DNA of 64,000 nt from Labrys miyagiensis (GCF_030160835.1 NZ_BSPC01000075.1:62001-126000), one strand, 5' to 3'. Counted from the first letter of the stretch, positions 1-8,616 are shown. Notes: generated by a model from the letters alone, not told the origin. Translations and numbers: made by a program.

Positions 1-139
1 TCCGCTTACCACCCTGGTCGATCTCTGCCTCGGACGCCCCGTCACCAATCGCTCGCCCGGCCATACCGGTATGCGCGCGGTGGAAGTACTCGACGCCCTC
101 TACCGCTCCGCAGCCTCGGGACGGATGGAGACTGTGTGA
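1..139 (+). CDS. Gfo/Idh/MocA family oxidoreductase, C-terminal fragment
   Basis: Only the last 45 codons are in the window, read in the frame of base 2 and ending at TGA 137-139. The translated tail (GMRAVEVLDALYRSAASGR) matches the usual C-terminus of NAD(P)-dependent Gfo/Idh/MocA sugar oxidoreductases, which oxidise or reduce sugars, inositols and their derivatives. Its stop codon shares one base with the ATG of the next gene, so it is probably the upstream member of the sugar operon that follows. The N-terminal Rossmann domain and the catalytic lysine lie outside the window. Confidence 0.75.
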   Translation, partial: PLTTLVDLCLGRPVTNRSPGHTGMRAVEVLDALYRSAASGRMETV

Positions 140-972
140 TGACCAGGAAGACTTCCACCATGAAACTTTCCCTGACCTCCTGGTCCCTACGCGCCTGCAG
201 CCTCGACGAGGCGGCGGCGATCTCCAGGGCGCTCGGCATCAACGCCCTCGACATCGGCTATTTCTACGGGCCGGCGCTCGACAAGGCCGAGTTGCTCGCC
301 CATCCCGGCAAGGCCGCCGAGCGCGTGCGTGGGCTCGGCATCGACCTGCCGAATTTCTATCATCTGTTCGGCTCAACCCTCTCGGACCGCAATCTTGCGA
401 ATCCGGCCAACCGCGAGGCCAACGAGGCGGATCTCAAGATCGTCGCCGGTTTTTGCAAGCGGGCCGGCATCCCCACCATCTTCGTGCTGCCGGGCGTGTG
501 CAATCCTGGGCAGGGCCGGGCGGTGGCGCTGAAGGAATCGGCCGAGAGCCTGCGCCGCCTGCTGCCGCTCGCACAGGATCAAGGCGTACAGCTCACCATC
601 GAGCCGCATGTGCATTCCTTCCTCGAGAGCCCCCAGCTCGTGCTCGACCTCCTCGGCGCGGTGCCAGGCCTCAAGCTCACGCTCGACTACGCCCATTTCG
701 TCTGCATGGGCTGGCGGCAGGACGAGATCGATGCGCTCGCGCCGCACGCCGCCCATGTCCATCTGCGCCAGGCCAGGCCCGGGGCGCTGCAGACCAAGGT
801 GCATCAGGGCACCATCAATTTCGAGGCGCAACTCGCCACCCTGCGCGACGCGGGCTACAGCGGCCGCCTGTCGCTCGAATATGTACACCAGGACTATATG
901 GACACCCTTCATGACGATGTGCTCACAGAGACGATCGTGTTGCGCGACCAGGTGAAGGCGTGGCTGTCATGA
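139..972 (+). CDS. Sugar phosphate isomerase/epimerase (xylose-isomerase-like TIM barrel)
   Basis: A 277-residue protein of the AP endonuclease family 2 / xylose-isomerase-like TIM-barrel group. It shows the alternating barrel strands and the acidic and histidine metal-ligand positions of this fold (IEPHVHS near residue 155, LDYAHF near 182, HVHLRQA near 206, SLEYVH near 247). These enzymes isomerise or epimerise keto- and aldo-sugars through a divalent metal. The ATG at 139 overlaps the previous stop by one base. A GTG at 136 and an ATG at 160 are alternative starts. The 3' end overlaps the next gene by ATGA, so translation is probably coupled. The substrate cannot be named from sequence. 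Confidence 0.85.
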   Translation: MTRKTSTMKLSLTSWSLRACSLDEAAAISRALGINALDIGYFYGPALDKAELLAHPGKAAERVRGLGIDLPNFYHLFGSTLSDRNLANPANREANEADLKIVAGFCKRAGIPTIFVLPGVCNPGQGRAVALKESAESLRRLLPLAQDQGVQLTIEPHVHSFLESPQLVLDLLGAVPGLKLTLDYAHFVCMGWRQDEIDALAPHAAHVHLRQARPGALQTKVHQGTINFEAQLATLRDAGYSGRLSLEYVHQDYMDTLHDDVLTETIVLRDQVKAWLS

Positions 973-1766
973 GCGGGCAGGACATTGCAATCGTCGTCGG
1001 CGGCCTGGGCGGTATCGGCGCCGCCATCGTGCGCAAGCTCGGCAATGATGGCTTCCACGTCGTCTGCGCCGATCGTGCCGGAGCACCAGGCCGGCCGGGG
1101 GAGGAGGCGCCTGAGAGCGTCGATATCGACATCACCGACCCCGCTTCCGTGGAGGCGGCGTTCGCTACGGTGGAGGGCCGGCATGGCCGCCTCGACGTGC
1201 TGGTCAATGCCGCCGGCATTCACATGCAGAAGCTGCTGGTCGATACCGATCCCGACGATTGGGATCGCATCCAGCGCGTCAACACGCGCGGACCGTTCCT
1301 GACCTGCCGAGCCGGCGCGAAGATCATGATGCGGGCAAGGCGGGGACGCATCGTCAACCTCACCACCCGGCTCGGCTTCGGCAATCCCTATTCCTCAGCC
1401 TATATCGCCTCGAAGAACGCGCTCTGGGGCTTGACCCAGTGCCTTGCCGTCGAGCTCGCCGGCTACGGCATCACAGTCAATGCGGTGGCGCCCGGCCATG
1501 TCGGACCGGGGACCGGCATGGAGAAGCAGTTCCGCGAGAAGGCCGAGAAGCTCGGCATGAGTTGGGAGGACTTCGAGGCGCAGGTGATCAAGACCATCCC
1601 CGTTGGCCGCTGGTGCCGGCCGGAGGACGTCGCCGCCGCCGTCTCCTGGGTGGCTTCGCCGGCGGCCTCCTTCGTGACGGGCGAGACCATCAACGTCACC
1701 GGCGGCTTCGTCGGCTATGGCCTGGCGCCACCGGTGGAGGAACGCTTCACGGGAGGGCCGGCCTGA
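969..1766 (+). CDS. SDR family NAD(P)-dependent oxidoreductase
   Basis: A 265-residue short-chain dehydrogenase/reductase. The nucleotide-binding glycine motif GGLGGIG is at residues 10-17, the NAAG motif is near 80, and the catalytic Tyr145-x-x-x-Lys149 is in YIASK. The position of the usual catalytic serine is occupied by threonine (NLTTR), which is uncommon but tolerated in the family. The ATG at 969 overlaps the upstream stop (ATGA); a GTG at 960 is an alternative start. It probably oxidises a sugar, sugar lactone or sugar acid hydroxyl in this operon. The exact substrate is unknown. Confidence 0.88.
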   Translation: MSGQDIAIVVGGLGGIGAAIVRKLGNDGFHVVCADRAGAPGRPGEEAPESVDIDITDPASVEAAFATVEGRHGRLDVLVNAAGIHMQKLLVDTDPDDWDRIQRVNTRGPFLTCRAGAKIMMRARRGRIVNLTTRLGFGNPYSSAYIASKNALWGLTQCLAVELAGYGITVNAVAPGHVGPGTGMEKQFREKAEKLGMSWEDFEAQVIKTIPVGRWCRPEDVAAAVSWVASPAASFVTGETINVTGGFVGYGLAPPVEERFTGGPA

Positions 1767-2566
1767 TGAAAGACCTGCGACGCGGCGGCCTCGACCGCCT
1801 CACCATCGAGGACATCGTCGCGCCGGGTTTCTCCACGCCCTGGGACGCGCCGATGGTACCGTCCTTTCCCTTCACCTTCCGCAATGTCGAGGTGCTGACT
1901 TTGGTCTGGCGCACGACGGAGGCTGCCGTGGCACGGCTGCTGCCGCCACCGCTGGAGCCGACCTCGGATGCGGTGCTCGCCCATATCTACCGCATGAACG
2001 ATGTCGAGTGGCTCGGCGCCTATGGAGAGTGCAATGTCTCCATCGGTTGCCGCCTGCCGGGCACGGATATCGCGGGCTCCTATTCGCCCTATCTGTTCCT
2101 CTCCTCCGATGTCGGCGTGGTGCATGGCCGCGAGGTGCATGGCCAGCCCAAGAAGCTCGGCAACCCGAAACTGGAGGTGCGGGGCGATCTCGTTGTCGGC
2201 GTGGTCGAGCGCAACGGCATCGATATCCTCACAGGCACGCTGCCGACCAAGCAGCAGACCGACAGCCTGGAAAGCCTCAACCGGCATTTCGACTTCGCCC
2301 AGAACATCAATCTGAAGGCGGTCGACCATATCGACGGGCGGCCGGCCATCCGCCAGCTTACCGCAAGGCGGCTGTCCGGCGTCACCGTGCACGAATGCTG
2401 GGGCGGCCCGAACACGGTGGAACTGCGCCCGAATGCGCAGGCGCCCATCCACCGCCTGCCGGTGGTCGATATGCTCGACGGCCTGCACTGGCGGGCCGAC
2501 TTCACGCTCGTCCCGGGGCGCATCATCCATGATTATCTCGACGGGAGTGGTGACGGTGGGCGCTAG
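1766..2566 (+). CDS. Acetoacetate decarboxylase (ADC) fold protein
   Basis: A 266-residue protein of the acetoacetate decarboxylase superfamily. The adjacent lysines K129-K130 in HGQPKKLGNP align with the Schiff-base lysine and its pKa-perturbing neighbour in true ADC. Known members decarboxylate beta-keto acids, but many ADC-like paralogues catalyse hydration, dehydration or aldol chemistry through the same lysine. Its start codon overlaps the SDR stop by one base. An in-frame open reading stretch continues upstream inside the SDR gene, but the ATG at 1766 matches the family N-terminus. Position between an SDR and a sugar mutarotase suggests it acts on a sugar-derived keto acid rather than acetoacetate. 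Confidence 0.85.
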   Translation: MKDLRRGGLDRLTIEDIVAPGFSTPWDAPMVPSFPFTFRNVEVLTLVWRTTEAAVARLLPPPLEPTSDAVLAHIYRMNDVEWLGAYGECNVSIGCRLPGTDIAGSYSPYLFLSSDVGVVHGREVHGQPKKLGNPKLEVRGDLVVGVVERNGIDILTGTLPTKQQTDSLESLNRHFDFAQNINLKAVDHIDGRPAIRQLTARRLSGVTVHECWGGPNTVELRPNAQAPIHRLPVVDMLDGLHWRADFTLVPGRIIHDYLDGSGDGGR

Positions 2567-2610
2567 GTCCGGAGAGAGGGGCGCTGTCTGTCGGCGTAGA
2601 GCGCGACGCC

Positions 2611-2780
2611 ATCCTTCCCCGACTGCGGGGAAGGTGGGCCGGCGTAGCCGGGCCGGAAGGGGTAGGGTGGCGTCTGCCTATCCGCGGCCGGCAATGTCGC
2701 ATCACTCGCCCCCTTCCGTCATTGCTTTGCAATGCCACCTTCCCCACAGTCGAGGAAGGATTACCCGCGCCTCTTCCTGC
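2611..2780. repeat. Intergenic palindromic repeat, CCTTCCCCGAC family
   Basis: Two inverted modules built on CCTTCCCCGACTGCGGGGAAGG and a degenerate partner separate the ADC-like gene from the mutarotase gene. Related modules recur at 26711-26890, 46930-46975 and inside 56347-56557. The element interrupts an otherwise overlapping operon, so it may act as an intra-operon hairpin, or it may only mark an insertion. Confidence 0.75.
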
Positions 2781-2842
2781 TGGGTGCGAAACAACAGCGC
2801 AGCGTCGACTGCACAACAAACAACAATTCGGAGCCACACCCG

Positions 2843-3157
2843 ATGAGCCATCACGCCTGGGTCCTCGAAGTCCGTCCGGGCTATGAGGACGAGTACAAGA
2901 AGCGCCATGACGAGATCTGGCCGGACATGCTGGAGGCCCTGCGCAAGGCGGGCATACGCAACTACAACATCTTCCGCCATGGCCTCACTTTGTTCGGCTA
3001 TTTCGAGACGGACGATCTGCAGCGCACCATCGACGTCCTCAAGGACGATCCGGTGAACGCGCGCTGGGGCGCCTCGATGGCGCCGATCATGAAGATCGAG
3101 ATCGACGAGCGGCGTGGCTTTCCCTTCCTGCTGCCGCTGCAATGGCACATGGATTGA
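2843..3157 (+). CDS. L-rhamnose mutarotase family protein
   Basis: A 104-residue protein, the normal length for the RhaM/YiiL family, a ferredoxin-like dimeric alpha+beta barrel. Family hallmarks are visible: an early WVLEVRPGYEDEYKKRH stretch, the IRNYNIF segment and a C-terminal LPLQWHMD-type tail. Such enzymes interconvert alpha and beta anomers of L-rhamnose or related 6-deoxy sugars, feeding a dehydrogenase or isomerase. The ATG at 2843 has a GGAG about nine bases upstream. Its presence suggests that the operon degrades a free 6-deoxy-hexose or similar aldose. A role on a different sugar is possible. Confidence 0.85.
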   Translation: MSHHAWVLEVRPGYEDEYKKRHDEIWPDMLEALRKAGIRNYNIFRHGLTLFGYFETDDLQRTIDVLKDDPVNARWGASMAPIMKIEIDERRGFPFLLPLQWHMD

Positions 3158-3158
3158 G

Positions 3159-3932
3159 ATGATGGCGCCTGATCTCAAGGCAGAGGTGATCATCGTCACC
3201 GGGGCAGGGCGCGGCATCGGCGTCGCCGCAGCGCGCGCGCTTGCAGGCCGTGGTGCCCGCGTGGTTGTATCCGCCCGCAGACAAGAGGATGCGCAGGCCG
3301 TGGCGTCGTCGATGGCCGGCGGCGATGTCCTGGCTGTCGGCTGCGACGTCTCGCGTTGCGAGGATGTCGCGCGGCTTGTCCGGGAGGCGGAAAGCCACTT
3401 CGGTCCGCCCACCGTGCTCGTCAACAATGCAGGCGTCGTGGCGCCCATAGGCCGGCTGGACACGCTCGATCCCGAAGCCTTCGCCGCTGCCATTCGCACG
3501 ACGCTGGTCGGTGCCGCCTTCGCGGCGCAGGCGGTGCTGCCGGCCATGGTGAAGGCCGGGCGCGGACGCATCATCAACCTTTCCTCCGGAGCCGCCCATC
3601 GGCCGATGGAGGGCTGGAGCGCCTATTGCGCCGCCAAGGCCGGCCTCGCCATGCTGACGCGCTCCATCGCGCTTGAATATGGCGAGCAGGGCATCAAGGC
3701 CTTCGGCTTTGCGCCTGGCGTGGTGGATACCGGCATGCAGGCGGAGATCCGCGCCTCCGGCATCAATCCGGTCAGCCGCCTGCCGCGTGAATCACTGGCG
3801 CCCGTCGACCAGCCGGCGGAGGCGATTGCCTTCCTGTGCACGGCGCAAAGCGACGGCTATGCGGGGCAGGAGATCGATATCCGCACGGAGGTGTTCAGGG
3901 CCGCGGCTGGGTTGCCGGCCTTGCCGGCTTAG
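3159..3932 (+). CDS. SDR family oxidoreductase (second copy in operon)
   Basis: A 257-residue classical SDR. It has TGAGRGIG for cofactor binding near residues 14-21, NNAG near 89, the catalytic serine in NLSSG and Tyr156-x-x-x-Lys160 in YCAAK. It begins one base after the mutarotase stop, so it is in the same transcript. It is not close to the SDR at 969, which lacks the active-site serine, so the two probably catalyse different steps. Annotated homologues of this type include 2-keto-3-deoxy-sugar-acid and L-fucose/L-rhamnose dehydrogenases, but the substrate here is an inference from context only. Confidence 0.87.
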   Translation: MMAPDLKAEVIIVTGAGRGIGVAAARALAGRGARVVVSARRQEDAQAVASSMAGGDVLAVGCDVSRCEDVARLVREAESHFGPPTVLVNNAGVVAPIGRLDTLDPEAFAAAIRTTLVGAAFAAQAVLPAMVKAGRGRIINLSSGAAHRPMEGWSAYCAAKAGLAMLTRSIALEYGEQGIKAFGFAPGVVDTGMQAEIRASGINPVSRLPRESLAPVDQPAEAIAFLCTAQSDGYAGQEIDIRTEVFRAAAGLPALPA

Positions 3933-3938
3933 GAAGGA

Positions 3939-4916
3939 ATGAGCATGCCCGCCCATGACCGCCTCGTCGTCGTCACCGACTACACGTTCCCGAGTCTGCA
4001 TCACGAGCAGGCGGCGGCGGGTGCGGCCCGTTTCGCCACGCATCAGTGCTCCGATGCGCAGGCCGTCACGGCGGCGGTGAAGGGCGCCGATGTCGCGCTG
4101 GTGCAGTTCGCTCCGATGACCCGGGCGGCGCTCGAAGGCCTGGCGCCGGGGGCCCGCGTCATCCGCTATGGCGTCGGCTACGACAACATCGATGTGAAGG
4201 CTGCCGGCGAGCTTGGCATCGAAGTCGCCTATGTGCCCGACTACTGCACCGACGAGGTGGCCGACCACACCGCCACCGCGCTGCTCGCCAGCCTGCGCAA
4301 ACTCGCCGCCCTCGATGCCAGCGTGCGCGCCGGGCAATGGGCCGCCGTGGCGGTGTGCAAGCCGATGCGTCCCTTCCGCGACTCCATGGTGGGCTTTCTC
4401 GGCCTCGGCCGCATCGGCCGCGCCGTGATGGAGCGGCTCAGGCCCTTCGGCTTCAGCTTCCTCGTCTTCGATCCCGCTTTGTCCGAAGCACAGGTCGAAG
4501 CGCTCGGCGCAAGCAAGGCCGCGACAACGGACGATCTCTTCGCTGCCGCCGACGCGCTCGCCTTGCACGCGCCCTCCACGCCCGCCACCCGCGGCATCGT
4601 CAACCGGGCGACGCTGGCGCGCATGAAGCCGAATGCGATGATCGTCAACACCGCGCGCGGCGACCTCATCGATGCCGCCGCATTGGCGGAGGCGCTGGCG
4701 AACAACCGCATCGCTGGCGCGGCGCTCGACGTCTTCGACAGCGAGCCGCTGCCATCGGACCACGTGCTGCGCGGCGCGCCCAACCTGCAGCTTACGCCTC
4801 ACGCCGCCTGGTATTCCGACGCCTCGATCGACCGGTTGCAGGCTCTCGCCGCGGACGAGGTCCGCCGGGCACTGGCCGGCGAGCCGATGCGCAGTCCGGT
4901 GCCAACCCCGAAATAG
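3939..4916 (+). CDS. C-terminal-binding-protein-type D-2-hydroxyacid dehydrogenase
   Basis: A 325-residue NAD-dependent D-isomer 2-hydroxyacid dehydrogenase of the CtBP-like subgroup. The Rossmann motif GLGRIG starts at residue 155, and the catalytic triad is visible as Arg240 (TARG), Glu269 (SEPLP) and His288 (PHAAW). It reduces 2-keto acids or oxidises D-2-hydroxyacids in the cytoplasm. A tandem AGGAAGGA lies directly upstream; the second ATG at 3945 has better spacing and may be the real start. It is the last gene of the sugar operon and probably handles a 2-hydroxy or 2-keto acid product. Confidence 0.88.
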   Translation: MSMPAHDRLVVVTDYTFPSLHHEQAAAGAARFATHQCSDAQAVTAAVKGADVALVQFAPMTRAALEGLAPGARVIRYGVGYDNIDVKAAGELGIEVAYVPDYCTDEVADHTATALLASLRKLAALDASVRAGQWAAVAVCKPMRPFRDSMVGFLGLGRIGRAVMERLRPFGFSFLVFDPALSEAQVEALGASKAATTDDLFAAADALALHAPSTPATRGIVNRATLARMKPNAMIVNTARGDLIDAAALAEALANNRIAGAALDVFDSEPLPSDHVLRGAPNLQLTPHAAWYSDASIDRLQALAADEVRRALAGEPMRSPVPTPK

Positions 4917-5040
4917 GGGACACGCTTTCACGTTGATGTCCTTTCCATGCGGTAGGCTTCTGTTCAGCCCTGTGCTTTATTCCTCGCCATTGTGGTGGCA
5001 TGGGCTGCACGCCGTACACGATCGTGACCGGGAGGACTGG

Positions 5041-6075
5041 ATGAAAAGAAGCTGGCTGGCGGCCTTCGCCTTGTCGATGTTGACGCCCCTTGCCGCCGCG
5101 CAGGCCGACGAACCCATGAAGGGTACATTCACGGCCCATCAAGCCTGCTCGGCCCTCCTGTCGATCCGCAAGCAGACCAATCCGGGCGATGTGAAGCTCA
5201 CGCCGGAGCAAAGCTACAGGCTGCTTTCCGCCAACAAGCCCAATCCGACCTATTACCGTGTCGAGGTCGACGGCGCCCAACCCGCCGAGCGCTGGGTACC
5301 GGTCGACTGCGGCGAGGTGAAATCGGCTGACGGCACCACGGTGCCGCCGGCGCCTACCTCGCCTTCCCAGCCCGCGCCGGGCAAGCAGGGCAACAATCCG
5401 CCCTCAGGCGGCGGAAGCGGGGCTTCCTACGTCTTCGCCATCAGCTGGCAGCCGGCGTTCTGCGAAGGGCTGCCCAGCAAGACCGAATGCAAGACGCAGA
5501 CGCCCGAGCGCTACGACGCCACCCATTTCACCCTGCACGGCCTGTGGCCGCAGCCGCGCGGCAATGCCTATTGCGGCGTACCCCAGCAGGATGTCGAGGC
5601 CGACAAGGCGCATCGCTGGGAGGACCTGCCCGAACCACAGCTCGAGCCCGCCACCCGCACGGCCCTGGAGCAGGCCATGCCCGGCACCGCCTCCTTCCTC
5701 GAGCGCCACGAATGGGTCGAGCACGGCAGCTGCTTCTTCGAGAAATCGGCCGATGCCTATTTCCGCCGCGAAGTCGCGCTGATCGGCCAGATCAACGCTT
5801 CGCCCGTGCAGAAGCTCTTCGCCGACAATATCGGCAAGGAGGTCGAGACCAGCGACATCCGTCAGGCTTTCGACCAGGCCTTCGGTGACGGCGCTGGCGA
5901 CCGCGTGCGCGTGGCCTGCAAGCGCGACGGCGACAGGCGCATCATCGTCGAGCTGACCATCGGCCTGCGTGGCGAGGTCACCGACAATGCCTCCCTCGCC
6001 ACCCTGATCGCCGGGGCCTCGCCGACCGACCAGGGCTGCAAGTCCGGCATCGTCGATCCGGTGGGATTGCAGTAA
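5041..6075 (+). CDS. Ribonuclease T2 family exported RNase
   Basis: A 344-residue exported enzyme with a signal peptide of about 22 residues (hydrophobic core followed by AAAQA). It then has an uncharacterised N-terminal region of about 80 residues, a Pro/Ser/Gly-rich linker and the RNase T2 domain. Both active-site boxes are present: CAS1 as FTLHGLWP at 163-170 and CAS2 as HEWVEHGSC at 223-231. T2 enzymes cleave RNA non-specifically through 2',3'-cyclic phosphates and act in the periplasm or outside the cell, usually in nutrient scavenging. GGGAGG lies five bases before the ATG. An in-frame open stretch runs back to 4672 through the dehydrogenase gene but lacks a signal peptide, so 5041 is preferred. 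Confidence 0.93.
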   Translation: MKRSWLAAFALSMLTPLAAAQADEPMKGTFTAHQACSALLSIRKQTNPGDVKLTPEQSYRLLSANKPNPTYYRVEVDGAQPAERWVPVDCGEVKSADGTTVPPAPTSPSQPAPGKQGNNPPSGGGSGASYVFAISWQPAFCEGLPSKTECKTQTPERYDATHFTLHGLWPQPRGNAYCGVPQQDVEADKAHRWEDLPEPQLEPATRTALEQAMPGTASFLERHEWVEHGSCFFEKSADAYFRREVALIGQINASPVQKLFADNIGKEVETSDIRQAFDQAFGDGAGDRVRVACKRDGDRRIIVELTIGLRGEVTDNASLATLIAGASPTDQGCKSGIVDPVGLQ

Positions 6076-6076
6076 T

Positions 6077-6153
6077 GGGGGGCGGGTCTTCAGACCCGCC
6101 TTGCCTCTCTCGACCAATGTTGCAGGTCTGGCGGGTCTGAAGACCCGCCCCCC
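6077..6153. repeat. Inverted pair of REP-like hairpins (REPIN)
   Basis: GGCGGGTCTTCAGACCCGCC at 6081-6100 and its exact reverse complement at 6130-6149, edged by G-runs and C-runs, form a two-hairpin unit. It lies directly after the RNase T2 stop and could terminate that transcript. It also covers the expected 5' end of the next gene. Confidence 0.8.
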
Positions 6154-6844
6154 GATCCGGAGCTGCATCCTGGAAACCTCGCTTTACCTTCCCATCAAAG
6201 CCTTCCTGGAAGCTCTTGATTTCTCTGTGAAAGGAGAGATCGGCGGCTGCGATGTCCTCGCTCTGCGCGAAGGCGAGCCGCCGCTGCTGGTCGTCTGCGA
6301 GCTCAAGCAAAGCTTCAACCTCGAACTCGTCCTGCAGGGCGTCGACAGGGCCGCCGCCTGTGACGAGGTCTGGCTTGCCGCGCGCGTCTCGGTGCGCGGC
6401 AAGGGGCGGGAGAGCGACAAGCGTTTCCGCAATCTCTGCCGCCGCCTCGGCTTCGGCCTGCTCGGTGTCTCCGACCGGGGCGAGGTCGCTGTTATCGTCA
6501 CGCCGGAGGCGCCGTTCCCGCGTCGCGAAGCACGCCGCCGCTCGCGCCTGCTCGCCGAGCATCGCAAGCGCCAGGGCGATCCCGTCACCGGCGGCTCCAC
6601 CCGCGTGCCGCAAATGACGGCCTATCGCCAGCAGGCCCTCGCCTGTGCCGCCGCCCTCGCCGAAAGCCCGCTGCGGCGGCGGGATCTCGCCAAGCTTGTG
6701 CCCGATGCCCCGAAGATCCTGCAGGGCAATGTCTATGGCTGGTTCGAGCGGGTGGACAAGGGCATTTACGGCTTGACGCCCAAGGGCCGCGAGGCCTTGG
6801 AGCGCTGGCCGCAGGAAAGCGCGAGCATGGCGCGCGTTTCCTGA
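6101..6844 (+). CDS. DUF2161 family PD-(D/E)XK phosphodiesterase-like protein
   Basis: A DUF2161-type protein predicted to have a restriction-endonuclease-like fold: GEIGGCDVLALREGEPP followed by VVCELKQSFN supplies the D...(E)xK metal site. A C-terminal winged-helix-like region follows (LRRRDLAKLVP to TPKGREAL). The function of the family is unknown. The start is unclear. The only conventional codon, TTG 6101, lies inside the REP-like repeat and would add about 23 residues of repeat-derived sequence. The family normally begins at the ETSLYLP segment, where no ATG, GTG or TTG exists. A CTG at 6170 preceded seven bases earlier by GGAG is the best-placed candidate. Confidence 0.75.
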   Translation: MPLSTNVAGLAGLKTRPPIRSCILETSLYLPIKAFLEALDFSVKGEIGGCDVLALREGEPPLLVVCELKQSFNLELVLQGVDRAAACDEVWLAARVSVRGKGRESDKRFRNLCRRLGFGLLGVSDRGEVAVIVTPEAPFPRREARRRSRLLAEHRKRQGDPVTGGSTRVPQMTAYRQQALACAAALAESPLRRRDLAKLVPDAPKILQGNVYGWFERVDKGIYGLTPKGREALERWPQESASMARVS

Positions 6845-6861
6845 ATCGGGAGAGATGCGCT

Positions 6862-6965
6862 AGCCTGTCTTACCTTCAGATCGAATCACCAAGAATCGCA
6901 AAATGCCCTTGGTACCAACGCGTTAATCTGGAAATCCACGCCTGCCCGAATGCATTTTGCTTTGG
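6862..6965. repeat. Intergenic repeat type 2 (GATCTGAAGG...AGCAAAATGC), copy 1
   Basis: A roughly 105-base element with outer arms AGCAAAATGC-like and GATCTGAAGGTAAAACGCT-like and an inner AGCATTTTGCGATT module. Related copies lie at 25964-26068, 47564-47670, 55611-55715 and 55713-55816. This one is in the orientation opposite to the 25964 copy and is the most diverged. Confidence 0.75.
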
Positions 6966-6996
6966 TAAGCGGCAGGAATTGTTTGTGAAGGATGCC

Positions 6997-8583
6997 ATGG
7001 CCGCCTCGAAGAAACCCAGCAAACCGAAGACACCACCGAAGTCTGGTGCTTCGAAGGCGAAGCAGCCCGAGTTGGATGCGGCCTTGTTCGACGCGTTGCA
7101 GGAAATGCTTAGTGAGGGGCGCCTTGGCGATCTGTTCGACGAGCCCGACACGCCTCAGGAACTGATCGAGGAAATTGCAGCGCTTGAGGCCGACGAGAGC
7201 AGGGGACTCTTCGAGGATCTCGTCGATGCCCTATCCGACATGCGGATCGAGGCCAATAGCGGCAACCGTCAGGCGCGGCAGGAGGTCCGGGAGCTGTTGT
7301 CCTGGCTGGAGCAGCGCATCGAACAGCCTGACCTGGGCGGCTCGAAGCTGGTGATGGTCGCCCAGGCTTTCGGCGCGGCGAACCTCGCTCTCGGTCCCTC
7401 GCTGCAAGCCGCCATCACCCGGCAGCTCCAGGAAGGTTCCGATGGGGAGGACGTCGGCGGCAGGAGCCTCGAGACGCTGCTTGAGGACCTCGCGGACGAA
7501 ATGGATGGAGATCCGCTGGAGCACTTCGATGCCCTGTCCCACATCGCCCATTACTTGTCGGAGGAGGCCAAGTGGGAGATCGCGGCGAAGTTGGCCAGCA
7601 ACCAGGACCCACGGTTGCGAGAGATGACGCTCGGCTTCCTTCTGACGGCGGACGATCGCACCGCTGGTGTCATCTGCGACGCCCTGGTCGCCTCGACGGA
7701 GCAGAATCCGCCGGAGTCTCGCTTGGTGTCCCGGCTGGCTTTGGTGCGTGCCCTGGTTCTTCCCGATCGCGCGCAGCGCATCGATTCGGTCCTGGCCGCC
7801 CTGCGGCCTCACGTGGTGCCTTCTCCTCCCGAGAGAGCCGTCAAGCTGACAACAGTGCTGGCCTCCGTGCCGGATGGCGCGGGAGCGACGACCATCGCTG
7901 CATCCGCGAAGGGGCGGCCGAGCCAGACGATCACGCTGCTGATCAAGACCGGCCTGGGGATCGTGGAAATCAGCGACCTGGAAGGTATCACCGGCCAGCG
8001 CCTCAAGATGTTGTTCGCGCAGTCGGATATCCGTGCCCACCCGGCTTCGCAAAGCCATGTCGCCACGCGGCTGGCGGCAGCGGTAGCGGAGAATTGGGAG
8101 GGCGGCACGCCCGTGCCTCCGCTGCTGGTGCGCTTCATGGAATTGCTCGAACTGTCGACCCTGCCGGCGAATGACTTCGAGCCCGAAGTCCTGTTCGACG
8201 AGATTCTGAGCGGCGTATTGCTGGATGTTTCAAGCCTCGAAAATCAACGAACCGCCCTCCAGAAGCTGCAGGACGAAGGTACCCTGGTCGAGACCTGGTT
8301 CGAGGCCAACGACGAGATCGATGCGTTGCTGAGCAAGATCCGCTCGCGCGACAAGCGCCTGGAAGCCCTGCTCACAAGCTATCTGCCGACGCGGCGCTGG
8401 TTCTGGATCCGGCAGTGCGCCTGGACAGCCGGCATCCTGCGCGAGCAGAAGGGCCGCGACGGCAAGCTTGCCGTCTGGGTCGCCGTGCTCGGCAAGCAAT
8501 TGTGCAGCACCCGGCCTTTGGCCGAGAGCCCGCTTATGCAGGCGGTTGCCGAGGGCACAATCAAGGCATTCATGCTGCAGTGA
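6997..8583 (+). CDS. Uncharacterised helical protein
   Basis: A 528-residue protein starting at ATG 6997 (AAGG six bases before); a TTG at 6979 would add six residues. After a Lys/Pro-rich N-terminal tail (residues 1-25) it is acidic and appears entirely alpha-helical, with repeated helix pairs such as DPRLREMTLGFLL that suggest HEAT-like solenoid structure. No catalytic motif, signal peptide or membrane segment was found. It stands alone between an intergenic repeat and the convergent phosphofructokinase gene. I do not recognise the family and assign no function. Confidence 0.7.
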   Translation: MAASKKPSKPKTPPKSGASKAKQPELDAALFDALQEMLSEGRLGDLFDEPDTPQELIEEIAALEADESRGLFEDLVDALSDMRIEANSGNRQARQEVRELLSWLEQRIEQPDLGGSKLVMVAQAFGAANLALGPSLQAAITRQLQEGSDGEDVGGRSLETLLEDLADEMDGDPLEHFDALSHIAHYLSEEAKWEIAAKLASNQDPRLREMTLGFLLTADDRTAGVICDALVASTEQNPPESRLVSRLALVRALVLPDRAQRIDSVLAALRPHVVPSPPERAVKLTTVLASVPDGAGATTIAASAKGRPSQTITLLIKTGLGIVEISDLEGITGQRLKMLFAQSDIRAHPASQSHVATRLAAAVAENWEGGTPVPPLLVRFMELLELSTLPANDFEPEVLFDEILSGVLLDVSSLENQRTALQKLQDEGTLVETWFEANDEIDALLSKIRSRDKRLEALLTSYLPTRRWFWIRQCAWTAGILREQKGRDGKLAVWVAVLGKQLCSTRPLAESPLMQAVAEGTIKAFMLQ

Positions 8584-8616
8584 CGCTGTACGCAGGACAG
8601 CGCGCTGCTTCACGGC

